Below, piece after piece: positions 18,996-28,545 of a DNA stretch of 64,000 nucleotides. The DNA is taken from NCBI RefSeq assembly GCF_014698065.1, contig NZ_JACJSI010000014.1, forward strand, positions 52,501 to 116,500, read 5' to 3'. Under the pieces are notes generated by a model. The model searched no databases and was not told the DNA's origin. It saw nothing but the letters and a program-made list of their open reading frames with translations. The position numbers and the translations under genes are program-made. Every line of letters starts with the position of its first letter. Position 1 is the first letter of the stretch. This DNA comes from Nostoc flagelliforme FACHB-838 (GTDB lineage: Bacteria > Cyanobacteriota > Cyanobacteriia > Cyanobacteriales > Nostocaceae).

Positions 18996-19706
18996 ATGAC
19001 TAATAGTTCTTCTGAATCTAAAAATAAACCCTTGTCTCCCGAAGCTGAATTCTCCAGTAAGGTGACTTTTCGGGATTACTTGATTGCTAGTGAACAAAAA
19101 TCGAATAAGTCCTTACCTTTTTGGCGGTTAATAGCTCCCCTGGCGCTGCAAACAGGGCTAATTATGGCAGTACCAGCCCAAGCGGTTTATACAGATGTTA
19201 CAGGTAAAACAGTGATTTTACAAACCGTACCTGTAGACCCTAACAATGTGCTAAACGGTAATACCTTAGCGTTAGATTACAATATATCCCGTACCTCAAA
19301 TTTGAGCAGACTACCTGGTTGGCAAACATTAGTCAGCAAAGGTCGTGGAAGTGGCAGAAGATTGCCTGAAGGAACTAACATCTACGTGACTTTGCAAGAG
19401 CAACTATCCACTGGTCGCGGTGTTCCTAGAGCTTGGAGACCATTACGAGTAAGTAGCGATCGCCCCACTACTCTTAGAGCCAATCAGGCAGCCTTAAAAG
19501 GTGTTTATCAAGATGGCTCTGTTAACTACGGCTTAGAAACATATTACATCCCAGAAAACCAACGGCAGCAGATTAGGAGCGACTTACAAACCCAACGCGC
19601 CCGTAGAGGACAAGTACCACCCATTGTAGTTAAGGCGAAAGTAGATCCTCAAGGTAAAGCAGTACCTGTTAGTATGTGGGTGCGCGATCGCAACTATCGC
19701 TTTTAA
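18996..19706 (+). CDS. GDYXXLXY-like domain protein, partner of the DUF2157 gene
   Basis: A 236-residue protein. The ATG at 18996 follows AGGACTACGCTC; a longer frame from 18885 is open but has no similar start. After a polar N-terminal stretch there is one hydrophobic segment (LIAPLALQTGLIMAVPAQAVYTDV, written here with its flanks) that acts as anchor or signal. The exported part contains GNTLALDYNIS, a variant of the GDYXXLxY motif, and a C-terminal PPIVVKAKVDPQGKAVPVSMW-like strand pair. Downstream of the DUF2157 gene by 171 bp and closed by a strong hairpin, so the two may be one transcript. Function unknown. Confidence 0.75.
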   Translation: MTNSSSESKNKPLSPEAEFSSKVTFRDYLIASEQKSNKSLPFWRLIAPLALQTGLIMAVPAQAVYTDVTGKTVILQTVPVDPNNVLNGNTLALDYNISRTSNLSRLPGWQTLVSKGRGSGRRLPEGTNIYVTLQEQLSTGRGVPRAWRPLRVSSDRPTTLRANQAALKGVYQDGSVNYGLETYYIPENQRQQIRSDLQTQRARRGQVPPIVVKAKVDPQGKAVPVSMWVRDRNYRF

Positions 19707-19758
19707 GCTGTTAAGTAAATAAACATTGCATATTTACACGCCAGATTTATCTCCAAAG

Positions 19759-19795
19759 TTCTGAGCGTCGGAAGTCCGCGCTCAGAATTTTCTGT
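19759..19795 (+). terminator. Hairpin terminator after the GDYXXLXY-like gene
   Basis: TTCTGAGCG (19759-19767) pairs with CGCTCAGAA (19779-19787) around an 11-base loop and is followed by a T-rich tail (TTTTCTGTTT). It lies 53 bp past the stop. Confidence 0.75.
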
Positions 19796-19951
19796 TTCTC
19801 ATTATTTGGTGAAAAAGAGAGACGTAGCCAATACTTTTCGGATAAACCCAATAATCTCTCTTTTGCTCTGGGAAAAGGTTAAAGGGCAAGGGGGAAAGGT
19901 AAATTTAAATCCTTTTCCTTTCCTTTTGCTCCTTTAAGCGAAAAATATTGG

Positions 19952-19972
19952 AGACGTAGCAATCCTACGTCT
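19952..19972. repeat. Small hairpin repeat AGACGTAG..CTACGTCT
   Basis: AGACGTAG-CAATC-CTACGTCT, followed by TTGCAAGGGTTATAGATA. A close copy with the same right flank is at 40763-40783 (AGACTATG..CTACGTCT, then TTACAAAGGTTATCGATA), so the conserved unit extends about 20 bp past the hairpin. Confidence 0.6.
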
Positions 19973-20122
19973 TTGCAAGGGTTATAGATAAGGCATATTT
20001 ATTTTCTGGAGATGTCTCATATATCGCCTACATTTAGAATGAAATAGTCGGGGATTACAGCAGAGACTCAAAACATTATATTTAGAGTAAGATTATCAGC
20101 AAGTTTGAATTGCTTATAATAT

Positions 20123-22663
20123 ATGGTTTTCCGTGGATTGAATCGAAAAGCAAGGCTACTATTTACGAGATTTTTACTGCTAGCCTTCATAGCAGTAATT
20201 GTGGTGTGGCAACTCTCGCCAGCACAACCCCAGTTAGTACAGCAAGAAAGCAATTACGCAATACATATTCGACAAAATTTTAATCAATCTAATTTTTACC
20301 CCGTTACAGAAATTCCTTCTACAAACCTGTATAAACCTGTTGCCGACTGGGTAGGAAGGTTAATTTTACCCACAAAACAGCAATTACAAGATGGTTTGGA
20401 TTGGGTATGGATGGAAGTACAATATGCGCCACCTACAGCACAACATTTGGTAGGGAATATTGTGCGTTTGGAGTGGAAAAAGAATCAAAAATTGCTTGGT
20501 TTAAATAAAGCAGTAACGCGAGATATAAATTTCACTTCAGAAGTGATTAAAAGTCAAAAGCAAGGAAACATTCATCCTTTTCGATTAAATGGAGTTCGTC
20601 AGGTAGGGTTTTTACGCTCTTTAGCTGGTGCAAATCCTGATGATAATGTAATTGTTGCTTTAGATTCAACAACAATAATTGATGCAAGTAAAGAAAAATC
20701 TATTTTGCAAATTGAACGCGAACCTGTTTTAGTATCTGGTAGATTTTATGGGTTAGTAAAAATAGTTAAACAGATTAAATCTAGCGACAAAAACATTTTA
20801 TTTTCCAACGTAAAGCCGGATAGTGATTATTTTTGGGTACAGCATTATAATCCTAATTCGGACAAATTTGATGGTCTTAAAGAAACTGTTCGTATTCCCC
20901 AACAAGTAATAGATAAGCGAAATTTTGCTCCTTCAAGTTCGCAGCAAATCGAACAATCATCTGCGGGTGAAGATGGGTGGTATATTTATGGCGCTGCCGA
21001 TGCAAAGGGCGTATTTACGGTAGTAGCACTTGCACCTCGTTCTCTGCTGCAAATTCAACCCCGTCAAATCATTACTGGTGAGGAATTAGGACTAAATTAC
21101 ATCCAAGAGGTAAATTGGCAAAATACCGAGAAAAATAAAGCTAAATTCAATACTGTATTGTTAAAACCTGTAGAAACACAAAATTCACTTAATCAATCTA
21201 TATCAAAATGGCAAGAAGGCAATAAAGCTATTGTATTACACCTATTTGGTGGAATTGGCGGACGAAAAGCTGAACCACTGGGAGTACCTTATACTATTAC
21301 TGGCCATTTTGCTTTTGGAATTGCAGAAGTTGTCCGCGACGAGTTTACTAAGGAATTGCGCTTCGAGACTAAATACCACCAAATTTATGCTCATAACCCC
21401 GATGGAATTATTGCCGGGACGCATACATGGGCTGATTATATGGGTAATTTGCAACGTGGTTGGCTGGCAACGCGTCCAGTATCAGATATTCTGATCAAAT
21501 TTGACCCTGTAACGCAGGATTATGATTTTGATGGTGTTAAAGTTTCGCCTTTAGAGCAATTCCGGCAACAATTACAGATAACAATGGCACGTTATCGGGT
21601 TGGTGATGGAACTGGTGGCGCAATGGTATCACCTGCTACCTCATGTATCCAAGACTCAAGCCAAGCGCTTTATGCGGCGATACTGGCAATTAAAAACCAA
21701 GTTGCTACAACTCCTAAAATTCAAGCTTGGGTGCGCGCAAATCCTAATCACCCGCAAACATTACGCTTTCAGCAGCTAGTTGAATTAGGTAAATCTTTAG
21801 AACAACAATTAGCACCTTTAGGTATAGTTCGCGCTGATTGGCAAAGTCAAGCAGGGATACTCGCAGGTACGGGGATAGGAAAAACCACGAAACCATTTCA
21901 AGATGTTAGTATTTGGGCTGGTTTGACAACATGGCGAACAATTATGCCTAGACTTGCACATGACGACCTCGCCGCAATTTTTTTAAAACATGGTGCAGTT
22001 ATGCAAGTGTTGCGAACTAATCAAGTAGGTGGCTGGCAACCCAATATTACACCCATTGCACCAACAGCACTTTTGGGGCAAATCAAGATTCCCTTTACCA
22101 ATATTTCACCCCTTTCAATTCTTTTAAATCGGACTTTCGCATCCTTGGCAGTGCCGACGCTAAAAGATTGGTTAGTTAGTTTTGTATTGCTAATAATTTA
22201 TAGTATTATCGCTCTACCTTATGGTTGGAAATTGGGATTTTTACAGGTAGAACTTTGGTCTGTAAGTTGGATTGATAAATGCTTGTTAATATTACGTTGC
22301 TTATTTTTACCTGCAATTCTTGAAGAACTTTTGTTTCGCGTTTTTTTGCTTCCTCATCCTAGCGAAATTACCAATTGGTTCCAATGGTCTTTGTGGGCAA
22401 CAGTGAGTTTATTATTATTTGTTTTGTATCATCCATTGAATGCTAAAACATTTTTTAAAGCTGGAATTCCCACATTTTATAATTATGCTTTTCTTGTTTT
22501 AGCTGCCTTTTTGGGAATTGTATGTACTATTGCATATACCCTTACAGGCTCTTTGTTTGTAATAGTTTTAATTCACTGGGTTGTTGTAGTAGTTTGGTTA
22601 ACTGTTTTTGGAGGAATCACAAAATTAAATAATAATCAAAAAATTCATAACACTAAGGTTTAA
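20123..22663 (+). CDS. CPBP-family (Abi/CAAX-like) membrane protease with a 650-residue outer domain
   Basis: An 846-residue protein. One N-terminal hydrophobic segment (about 10-32) is followed by some 650 residues that appear to lie outside the cytoplasm and are not recognised. The C-terminal 190 residues form several membrane segments with the CPBP glutamic-protease motifs: EELLFR (EExxxR type), a His in VLYHPLNA, and HW in LIHWVVVVVW. CPBP proteases process prenylated or other membrane peptides, and some belong to bacteriocin immunity. The very long N-terminal region is unusual; most family members have only the membrane part. It lies 3' of the DUF2157/GDYXXLXY pair on the same strand but past a terminator. 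Function unknown. Confidence 0.8.
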   Translation: MVFRGLNRKARLLFTRFLLLAFIAVIVVWQLSPAQPQLVQQESNYAIHIRQNFNQSNFYPVTEIPSTNLYKPVADWVGRLILPTKQQLQDGLDWVWMEVQYAPPTAQHLVGNIVRLEWKKNQKLLGLNKAVTRDINFTSEVIKSQKQGNIHPFRLNGVRQVGFLRSLAGANPDDNVIVALDSTTIIDASKEKSILQIEREPVLVSGRFYGLVKIVKQIKSSDKNILFSNVKPDSDYFWVQHYNPNSDKFDGLKETVRIPQQVIDKRNFAPSSSQQIEQSSAGEDGWYIYGAADAKGVFTVVALAPRSLLQIQPRQIITGEELGLNYIQEVNWQNTEKNKAKFNTVLLKPVETQNSLNQSISKWQEGNKAIVLHLFGGIGGRKAEPLGVPYTITGHFAFGIAEVVRDEFTKELRFETKYHQIYAHNPDGIIAGTHTWADYMGNLQRGWLATRPVSDILIKFDPVTQDYDFDGVKVSPLEQFRQQLQITMARYRVGDGTGGAMVSPATSCIQDSSQALYAAILAIKNQVATTPKIQAWVRANPNHPQTLRFQQLVELGKSLEQQLAPLGIVRADWQSQAGILAGTGIGKTTKPFQDVSIWAGLTTWRTIMPRLAHDDLAAIFLKHGAVMQVLRTNQVGGWQPNITPIAPTALLGQIKIPFTNISPLSILLNRTFASLAVPTLKDWLVSFVLLIIYSIIALPYGWKLGFLQVELWSVSWIDKCLLILRCLFLPAILEELLFRVFLLPHPSEITNWFQWSLWATVSLLLFVLYHPLNAKTFFKAGIPTFYNYAFLVLAAFLGIVCTIAYTLTGSLFVIVLIHWVVVVVWLTVFGGITKLNNNQKIHNTKV

Positions 22664-22826
22664 GACGGCAGGAGGCAGGAGTCAAGAATGCTCGGTTAAG
22701 GCTAAAACTTAATGCCCGTATTTAGCACCACCGAATCTAGGACAACCTTCTCCAGCCGCCTTGTTGTTACAACCGTAGAACTTTTAATTAGCGATCGTAC
22801 TACAACTAGTATTGAGCAACACACTG

Positions 22827-23243
22827 CTAAGGCACAATCAGCACTGGACAAGGGGAAAGGTTAATCACACGAGTGGTAACACTATCATCCGCTCCCTCTT
22901 CAGTCAAGCCTAGTCCTCGACAGCCCATAATAATTAAATCTGCCCCAATCTCATCAGCGACATCGCAGATAGTAAAAGCCGGTTTACCTTGCTTTTCCAA
23001 GATTTCAGCTTGAATTCCTTGCTCAGAAAATAACGATTGGGCATTTTCCAGCAGTTTCGCAACTACCTGTGGCGACACCATCGGATCTGCACTAGGCGCA
23101 TCTGGAGACGGTTCTTCTACCACAGACAGCAGCACCAAGCGACTGCTGTACTTTTTGACTACGTTGGTAACTACGTCAGCAGCTTCACGCGTTTCCCGGC
23201 TTTGATCGATAGGAAATAATACCGTCTTAAATATATCTGTCAC
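22827..23243 (-). CDS. Universal stress protein, single domain
   Basis: A 138-residue UspA-family protein with an N-terminal TVLFPIDQSRETREAA strand-helix, ADLIIMGCRGLGL and a C-terminal VINLSPCPVLIVP. The nucleotide loop appears as G-CRG-L followed by SVTTRVI, so the usual last G-S of the ATP-binding motif is changed, and ATP binding may be weak. Such proteins are dimers induced by stress. It is divergent from pgk with an 80-bp gap, so the promoters of both lie very close together. Confidence 0.9.
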   Translation of the reverse strand: MTDIFKTVLFPIDQSRETREAADVVTNVVKKYSSRLVLLSVVEEPSPDAPSADPMVSPQVVAKLLENAQSLFSEQGIQAEILEKQGKPAFTICDVADEIGADLIIMGCRGLGLTEEGADDSVTTRVINLSPCPVLIVP

Positions 23244-23323
23244 TTGGGTACCCCTGACTCCGGTAAAATCTTGATGGTTCTACTTTCAAAACAATAACAA
23301 AAAGGCAATCAGGAGAGTTTGGT

Positions 23324-24526
23324 GTGTCCAAAAAAAGTTTAGCAAGTTTATCTTCGGCTGATATTTCTGGGAAACGTGCCTTAGTGCGGGTTGATTTTAA
23401 CGTGCCTGTGGACGATCAAGGCAACATTACCGACGATACTCGCATTCGCGCCGCTTTACCAACCATCAGAGATTTGACGCAGAAGGGTGCTAAGGTCATT
23501 CTCGCCAGCCATTTTGGGCGTCCTAAAGGTGTGGATGACAAATTACGCCTAACTCCCGTTGCCAAGCGTCTGTCGGAGTTACTAGGGCAAGAAGTCATTA
23601 AAACTGATGATTCCATTGGTGATGAAGTTGCAGCTAAAGTTGGCGCGTTGCAAAATGGTCAAGTGCTGTTACTAGAAAATGTCCGTTTTTACAAAGAAGA
23701 AGAAAAGAACGATCCAGAATTTGCGAAAAAATTAGCAGGTAACGCTGATTTTTATGTAAATGATGCTTTTGGTACTGCACACCGCGCCCATGCTTCTACT
23801 GAAGGTGTGACTAAATTCCTCAGTCCTTCTGTGGCTGGATATTTGGTTGAGAAGGAATTGCAATATTTGCAAAACGCCATTGAAAATCCCCAACGTCCTT
23901 TGGCAGCAATTATTGGCGGTTCCAAGGTTTCCAGCAAAATTGGTGTGATTGAAACACTGCTGGAGAAGTGCGACAAGCTGATCATTGGCGGTGGGATGAT
24001 TTTCACCTTCTACAAAGCCCGTGGTTTGAATGTTGGTAAGTCTTTGGTAGAAGAAGACAAGCTGGAACTAGCGAAGTCTTTGGAAGCTAAGGCTAAAGAA
24101 CGTGGTGTTGCTTTATTGCTTCCCACAGATGTGGTATTGGCAGATAACTTTGCCCCCGATGCCAATTCTCAAACCGTTAGCATTGAGAATATCCCCGATG
24201 GTTGGATGGGCTTGGATATTGGGCCAGACTCGGTGAAATTTTTCCAAGAAGCTCTTGCAGATACCAAAACGGTAATTTGGAACGGGCCAATGGGTGTGTT
24301 TGAGTTTGATAAGTTTGCGGTAGGTACGGAAGCGATCGCTCATACCCTAGCTGAAATTGGCAAAACTGGCACAACCACCATTATCGGCGGCGGTGACTCG
24401 GTAGCGGCTGTGGAAAAGGTTGGTTTAGCCGACCAAATGAGCCACATCTCTACCGGTGGCGGCGCTAGTTTGGAGTTACTTGAAGGTAAGGTGTTGCCTG
24501 GAATTGCAGCTTTAGATGATGCGTAA
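23324..24526 (+). CDS. pgk: Phosphoglycerate kinase
   Basis: A 400-residue monomeric enzyme of glycolysis and the Calvin cycle that transfers phosphate between 1,3-bisphosphoglycerate/ADP and 3-phosphoglycerate/ATP. The family motifs are clear: [72 protein letters not shown] and the C-terminal [12 protein letters not shown] with [16 protein letters not shown]. Translation starts at GTG (23324) with AGGAG about nine bases upstream. The length is standard. It is a single-gene unit; a Nudix gene follows after 97 bp. Confidence 0.97.
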   Translation: MSKKSLASLSSADISGKRALVRVDFNVPVDDQGNITDDTRIRAALPTIRDLTQKGAKVILASHFGRPKGVDDKLRLTPVAKRLSELLGQEVIKTDDSIGDEVAAKVGALQNGQVLLLENVRFYKEEEKNDPEFAKKLAGNADFYVNDAFGTAHRAHASTEGVTKFLSPSVAGYLVEKELQYLQNAIENPQRPLAAIIGGSKVSSKIGVIETLLEKCDKLIIGGGMIFTFYKARGLNVGKSLVEEDKLELAKSLEAKAKERGVALLLPTDVVLADNFAPDANSQTVSIENIPDGWMGLDIGPDSVKFFQEALADTKTVIWNGPMGVFEFDKFAVGTEAIAHTLAEIGKTGTTTIIGGGDSVAAVEKVGLADQMSHISTGGGASLELLEGKVLPGIAALDDA

Positions 24527-24623
24527 GTAGGGACTAGGGTCTGGGGACTGAAGAAGGGAATAGGGTACAGATTATTCCCTATCACCTTTCCCCAAGATCC
24601 AAGCCCCTACATAAGAAAAATAT

Positions 24624-25241
24624 ATGCAACCTAAATGGCTGGAATGGGCGCAAAAGTTACAAGCGATCGCTCAAAATGGTCTAACCTATGCTGAAGGTGT
24701 TTATGACATCGAACGCTATAAACAATTGCAGGCGATCGCCACAGAAATGATGGCGACTTACTCAAATGTAGAACACAACTATATTCTCGATTTATTTAGC
24801 CGCGAAGTCGGATATGCAACTCCTAAAGTTGATGTCCGGGCAGCTATTTTTCGTGACGATACTATATTGTTAGTCAAGGAAAGAATTGATGGCTGCTGGA
24901 CTTTACCTGGTGGATGGGCTGATGTTGGTGAGTCGCCCAGTGAGGCAGTTGTCAAAGAAGTATATGAAGAATCTGGATATCAAGCACGCGCAATGAAACT
25001 CCTAGCAGTCTATGACAGAAACAAACAGGGACATCCATCATTACCGTTTTATGTCTACAAGCTCTTTTTTCACTGTGAACTTATTGGTGGTTCTCCATCA
25101 TCGAGTATCGAAACTGAAGAAGTCGGTTTTTTTCCTGAAGGTGCGTTACCAAAACTTTCCCTAGGACGTGTGACACCAGCACAAATCACACGACTTTTCC
25201 AACATTATCGGAATCCAGATTTAGCGACGGATTTTGATTAG
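24624..25241 (+). CDS. Nudix hydrolase with N-terminal helical domain
   Basis: A 205-residue pyrophosphohydrolase. Residues 1-65 form a helical N-terminal domain of the Nudix_N_2 type (WLEWAQKLQAIAQNGLTYA...YDIERYKQL), and about 67-195 form the Nudix fold with the box GGWADVGESPSEAVVKEVYEESGY, which fits GX5EX7REUXEEXGU except for Lys in place of the box Arg. Homologues of this layout hydrolyse ADP-ribose or similar nucleotide sugars; the substrate here is unknown. It is 97 bp after pgk on the same strand and may be read through from it. A MITE-like element follows 30 bp after the stop. Confidence 0.88.
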   Translation: MQPKWLEWAQKLQAIAQNGLTYAEGVYDIERYKQLQAIATEMMATYSNVEHNYILDLFSREVGYATPKVDVRAAIFRDDTILLVKERIDGCWTLPGGWADVGESPSEAVVKEVYEESGYQARAMKLLAVYDRNKQGHPSLPFYVYKLFFHCELIGGSPSSSIETEEVGFFPEGALPKLSLGRVTPAQITRLFQHYRNPDLATDFD

Positions 25242-25271
25242 GAAGTTGTCTGGTAATAATATTATCAACCA

Positions 25272-25380
25272 CTAAGGGACTTGCAAAAAATAAATTATCC
25301 CAAATTATTTATAGATTTGTAGGGGCGCAATGCCTTGCGCCCCTACGACGGGATATTTTTTTAACTGGAACTCCCTAAAG
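25272..25380. mobile_element. MITE-like element family A, complete copy
   Basis: Terminal inverted sequences are CTAAGGGACTTGCAAAAAAT at the left and TTAACTGGAACTCCCTAAAG at the right, extending inward to TATCCC/GGGATA. The centre is a hairpin GGGGCGCAA-TGCC-TTGCGCCCC. There is no coding capacity. The right end overlaps the last codons of the next gene and supplies its stop codon. Other copies or parts are at 15856-15915, 31955-31990 and 33544-33714. Confidence 0.8.
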
Positions 25381-26112
25381 ATTAGTTTTCCATTGAATTT
25401 CAGGTAAGGCTAACGGGAACTGATTGCTTTTTGACTGTGCCCAAACATCATTTAATATAAAATTTAGTGAGTTTGCTTGATTGCTAATTGGGGCAGACAA
25501 AATGTAATTGATCTTGATCTGACCTAATGGAAGTATAGTTTTGCTAAGATCCGTGCCATACATCGCTAAAAGGTCTAAATCATAAATGTTTCCAGAGTCA
25601 TCAGAAATATTAAGGTCGTGGGTAGAAATATTAACAGATTGATCTGCGGTATTATTAGTAAGCAAAAGCGTAAACTTATTACTGCCACGCTCTAAGCCTG
25701 CTATTGTTGCTTGCAACTGAATATTTGAAGTAGTTGCTTCTACAGAAGGGGGCCGTGGAAATGATCTACTACCAAAAGGGGTATTAAGCTTAGGAGAACA
25801 AATAATTGTGGCTTCTTTACCTTTAACCACAATATTCTTACAATCACCGTCTGCTGATTTTTGAGAAACATCAAAACTAGGTTGATTACCATTTGCTATT
25901 TCAGCAGGACTTGATTTAGGGATTTCCCTTCCCGAAAGACTTGGCGAAGTAGTTACCTGCGGGTTTGTCTTATCTGGAGAACTTTGCATAACTTTGAGCG
26001 AGTCAGATACCCTACCCGTCCCCCAAATAGCAGTTAAGATACCTGCTACAGCTGTAAGAAAGGCGGTAACTCCCACCAATAATTTAGCTGTGTTGCCTGG
26101 TTTTAATGACAT
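25375..26112 (-). CDS. Membrane-anchored protein of unknown function
   Basis: A 245-residue protein from ATG 26112; an upstream start at 26220 would add 36 residues that look unlike a leader, and neither has a clear ribosome site. There is one membrane segment (LLVGVTAFLTAVAGILTAIW, about residues 9-30), a Ser/Pro/Thr-rich linker, then an outer domain of beta character from about 120 (IQLQATIAGLERGSNKFTLLL...LGQIKINYILSAP). Its pattern is that of a small beta-sandwich describing sequence features only; no family is named with confidence. The last two codons, including the TAG stop, lie in the terminal repeat of the MITE-like element at 25272-25380, so the natural C-terminus may have been altered. 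Confidence 0.65.
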   Translation of the reverse strand: MSLKPGNTAKLLVGVTAFLTAVAGILTAIWGTGRVSDSLKVMQSSPDKTNPQVTTSPSLSGREIPKSSPAEIANGNQPSFDVSQKSADGDCKNIVVKGKEATIICSPKLNTPFGSRSFPRPPSVEATTSNIQLQATIAGLERGSNKFTLLLTNNTADQSVNISTHDLNISDDSGNIYDLDLLAMYGTDLSKTILPLGQIKINYILSAPISNQANSLNFILNDVWAQSKSNQFPLALPEIQWKTNL

Positions 26113-26319
26113 AAAAATATGCTGGTAAAGAAGCAGAAAGATAACCAATCCCGATCGGGAAACTGCACATTTATAAAAATGACTCTTTTTACTGGCTTGA
26201 AGCTGCGATCGCAGCGCCAATTAACTTCATAGTATTTATAGCAAATTCCTAGTTAACAAAAACATTCATCAAGTAAAATTTTTTAGATCGGTAAGGACAG
26301 CATCGCGTTTGCAGGATTT

Positions 26320-28488
26320 TTAATTATTCTGGGGAGTTGTCTCAGCAGTAGGTGTTGCTGTAGGTTCAGGTGTAGAGCTTTCTGTAGGAGTGGGCGTAGG
26401 AGTAGGGGTGGGAGTTGGTATAGGTGTGGATGTTTCCGTAGGTGTTGGTGTAGGCGATGGGGGAGGTGTGGGATTTTCTGCTGTAATGCTGAGTTGATAA
26501 TCTAATGGTTTTGATGCTGTGGAAACCACGACAAACTCGTAAAATCCGTTTTCTGATAATTTAGTTGACAAACTACGCTGGGTAGAATCTTCTAACAAGC
26601 GAATTTTGCCAGAGGGTGAATAGACTGATAACAAAATTTGGGAATTTGCTTGTAGTTTCAAGTCCAGAGATTGGTTTTTAGCAAGTTCAGCAATGAATAC
26701 TTTACCGCCACCAGGTTGGAGAGTACCGCTGACTGTTTTACCAGTAGCCCCCGGATCAAAAACAAGTTTCTGGAAAGTGCTACCGGCGAGGATAGCACTG
26801 AGTTGATCGCTAACAAATCCGTACCAAACTTGGCCAATGGGCTGACTCTGGAAATTTTTACCCTGTTGGTCCGGGAATACACTTAAGAAAGCTGCATCTC
26901 CTAAATCATATAAAGAACGACTACCAACGTTGATTTTGTTGACTTCCACTTTCCAGCGATCGCGTTCAGCAGTTGTGTAAGTACCCAGTTGGCGGCGTGC
27001 ATTGGAACTCAATGGTGCTAGCTTTTCTAGCAATTCTAAGGCTGTTTTATCCCATTCTGCCCGCAAACCCTCATCTTCTGGGCCATCGCTGAGAGTGCGT
27101 CCCCGTAAACTGGGATTTCTATCCCAAAAAACTTGATTCACCAAGTTCACATAGAAGTTAGAGTTAATACCCAATTGTTGACGGCGATCGCTCAATCTTT
27201 CTTTACGCTGCCGTTCTGCTGGCGAATACTGCGCTAAAGGATCAGTCGGTTGTTCAGTGGTTGGAATGGGGCTAGTTGTAGGATTCGGTTCGACTTCCCC
27301 GACATTGCGGTTGTTATTTACTCCCCACAAAATTAATCCAACACTACCCGCTGCTAGTGCCGCCACAAGAAAGGTTTTTGTTGGTGTCCACCAAGAAGGA
27401 GGGGGGGGAGATGAAGGATATGTAGCTTTAGCTTCCCGCTGGCTGGGGGCTGGGGCCGATGGGGAGACGGCAACGGTGGCAGATGTGGGTTGTGGCGGGG
27501 TGGGATATTGAGTTGGGGGAAAGTTAGCTGGGGGCTGGTTAATAGCCTGGAGGACTTGACGGGCTGATTGATAGCGATCGCTTGGTCTAGCAGATAGCAT
27601 TTTATCTAATACTTGCCCCAAAATTGGACTCAGGCTTACTTCCCGTCGCCACTGCCAAGTGAGATTGTAGGTATCAATTAATTCTTGTGGTTGTTTTCCT
27701 GTCAGTAAAACCAACATCGTTGCTGCTAAAGCATACAAGTCGCTATGGGGAGATACTAACCCAGTTTGCATCTGTTCTGCGGGAGCAAATCCTATTTTAC
27801 CCAATAGGGTTGGTGATGGTGAAGATGCGACTACGCCGGGTTGGTAATATTCGGAAGCAACCGTTGCTGCTACTTGTTTGACACCGCCAAAATCAATTAA
27901 CACTGGCAGTTTGTCAACGGTGCGAAGCATTAAGTTATCTGGAGAAATATCTCGATGAATTACTCCCAGAGAGTGTATGTATTCCAATACTGGCAAAATT
28001 TGCTGCAACAATTGGCGCACTTCTACTTCTGTAAAGCGCAAACCCTGTTTTATCCGAGTATCTAACAAAGAATTGTAAGTTTCCCCTTCGACATAATCTT
28101 GTACCAAAAACAGATATTCTTTGCCTCCTAAGTTCAGCCGCAGCAGTTCCCGGAAGCGGGGAATTTGGGGATGTTGTAGTTTATAAAGAACACTCGCCTC
28201 TCTCTCAAACAGTTCTTCAGCTTTTTGGACAACGTAAGCGGTTTGAACTTGGGGGGAAAATTCTTTTAAAACGCAAAGTTCGCGGAAACGGTTGATATCC
28301 TCAGCTAAATAAGTGCGTCCGAAGCCACCTTGGCCAATTTGACGCACAATCACATAGCGATCGCCTAAAGTTAGCCCCGGTTGGATAGTATAACTTATGG
28401 ACGTATCCAACAACTTTTCACCGCACTGGAGACAAAAGCGACTACCTGGGGAATTTTCATGTCCCTTAGAACAATATAATTTTGTCAT
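26320..28488 (-). CDS. Ser/Thr protein kinase with zinc ribbon, membrane segment and outer domains
   Basis: A 722-residue Hanks-type kinase. Residues about 4-24 are a Cys4 zinc ribbon (YCSKGH...FCLQCGEKL). The kinase domain (about 37-315) has the glycine loop IGQGGFGRTYLA, the Lys in CVLKEF, HRDISPDNL (catalytic Asp) and DFGGVK in place of the usual DFG-extended loop. A membrane segment at about 372-390 follows a Pro-rich linker. Outside are a 150-residue domain shared with the next kinase (about 435-585) and a PPC-like beta domain (about 590-675). The protein ends in a Pro-Thr-rich tail. The signal sensed outside is unknown. It lies 57 bp after the sister kinase on the same strand, so the two are probably one operon of duplicate origin. 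Confidence 0.92.
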   Translation of the reverse strand: MTKLYCSKGHENSPGSRFCLQCGEKLLDTSISYTIQPGLTLGDRYVIVRQIGQGGFGRTYLAEDINRFRELCVLKEFSPQVQTAYVVQKAEELFEREASVLYKLQHPQIPRFRELLRLNLGGKEYLFLVQDYVEGETYNSLLDTRIKQGLRFTEVEVRQLLQQILPVLEYIHSLGVIHRDISPDNLMLRTVDKLPVLIDFGGVKQVAATVASEYYQPGVVASSPSPTLLGKIGFAPAEQMQTGLVSPHSDLYALAATMLVLLTGKQPQELIDTYNLTWQWRREVSLSPILGQVLDKMLSARPSDRYQSARQVLQAINQPPANFPPTQYPTPPQPTSATVAVSPSAPAPSQREAKATYPSSPPPPSWWTPTKTFLVAALAAGSVGLILWGVNNNRNVGEVEPNPTTSPIPTTEQPTDPLAQYSPAERQRKERLSDRRQQLGINSNFYVNLVNQVFWDRNPSLRGRTLSDGPEDEGLRAEWDKTALELLEKLAPLSSNARRQLGTYTTAERDRWKVEVNKINVGSRSLYDLGDAAFLSVFPDQQGKNFQSQPIGQVWYGFVSDQLSAILAGSTFQKLVFDPGATGKTVSGTLQPGGGKVFIAELAKNQSLDLKLQANSQILLSVYSPSGKIRLLEDSTQRSLSTKLSENGFYEFVVVSTASKPLDYQLSITAENPTPPPSPTPTPTETSTPIPTPTPTPTPTPTESSTPEPTATPTAETTPQNN

Positions 28489-28545
28489 TTGTCATTTGTT
28501 ATTAGTCATTAGTTACTCTTCCCCAGTCTCCAGTCCCCAGTCCCC

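Larger units (their letters stand above)
19707..20122. other. Intergenic stretch with terminator and hairpin repeat
   Basis: No gene. It contains the terminator at 19759-19795 and a small hairpin repeat at 19952-19972 that has a second copy at 40763-40783. Confidence 0.5.
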
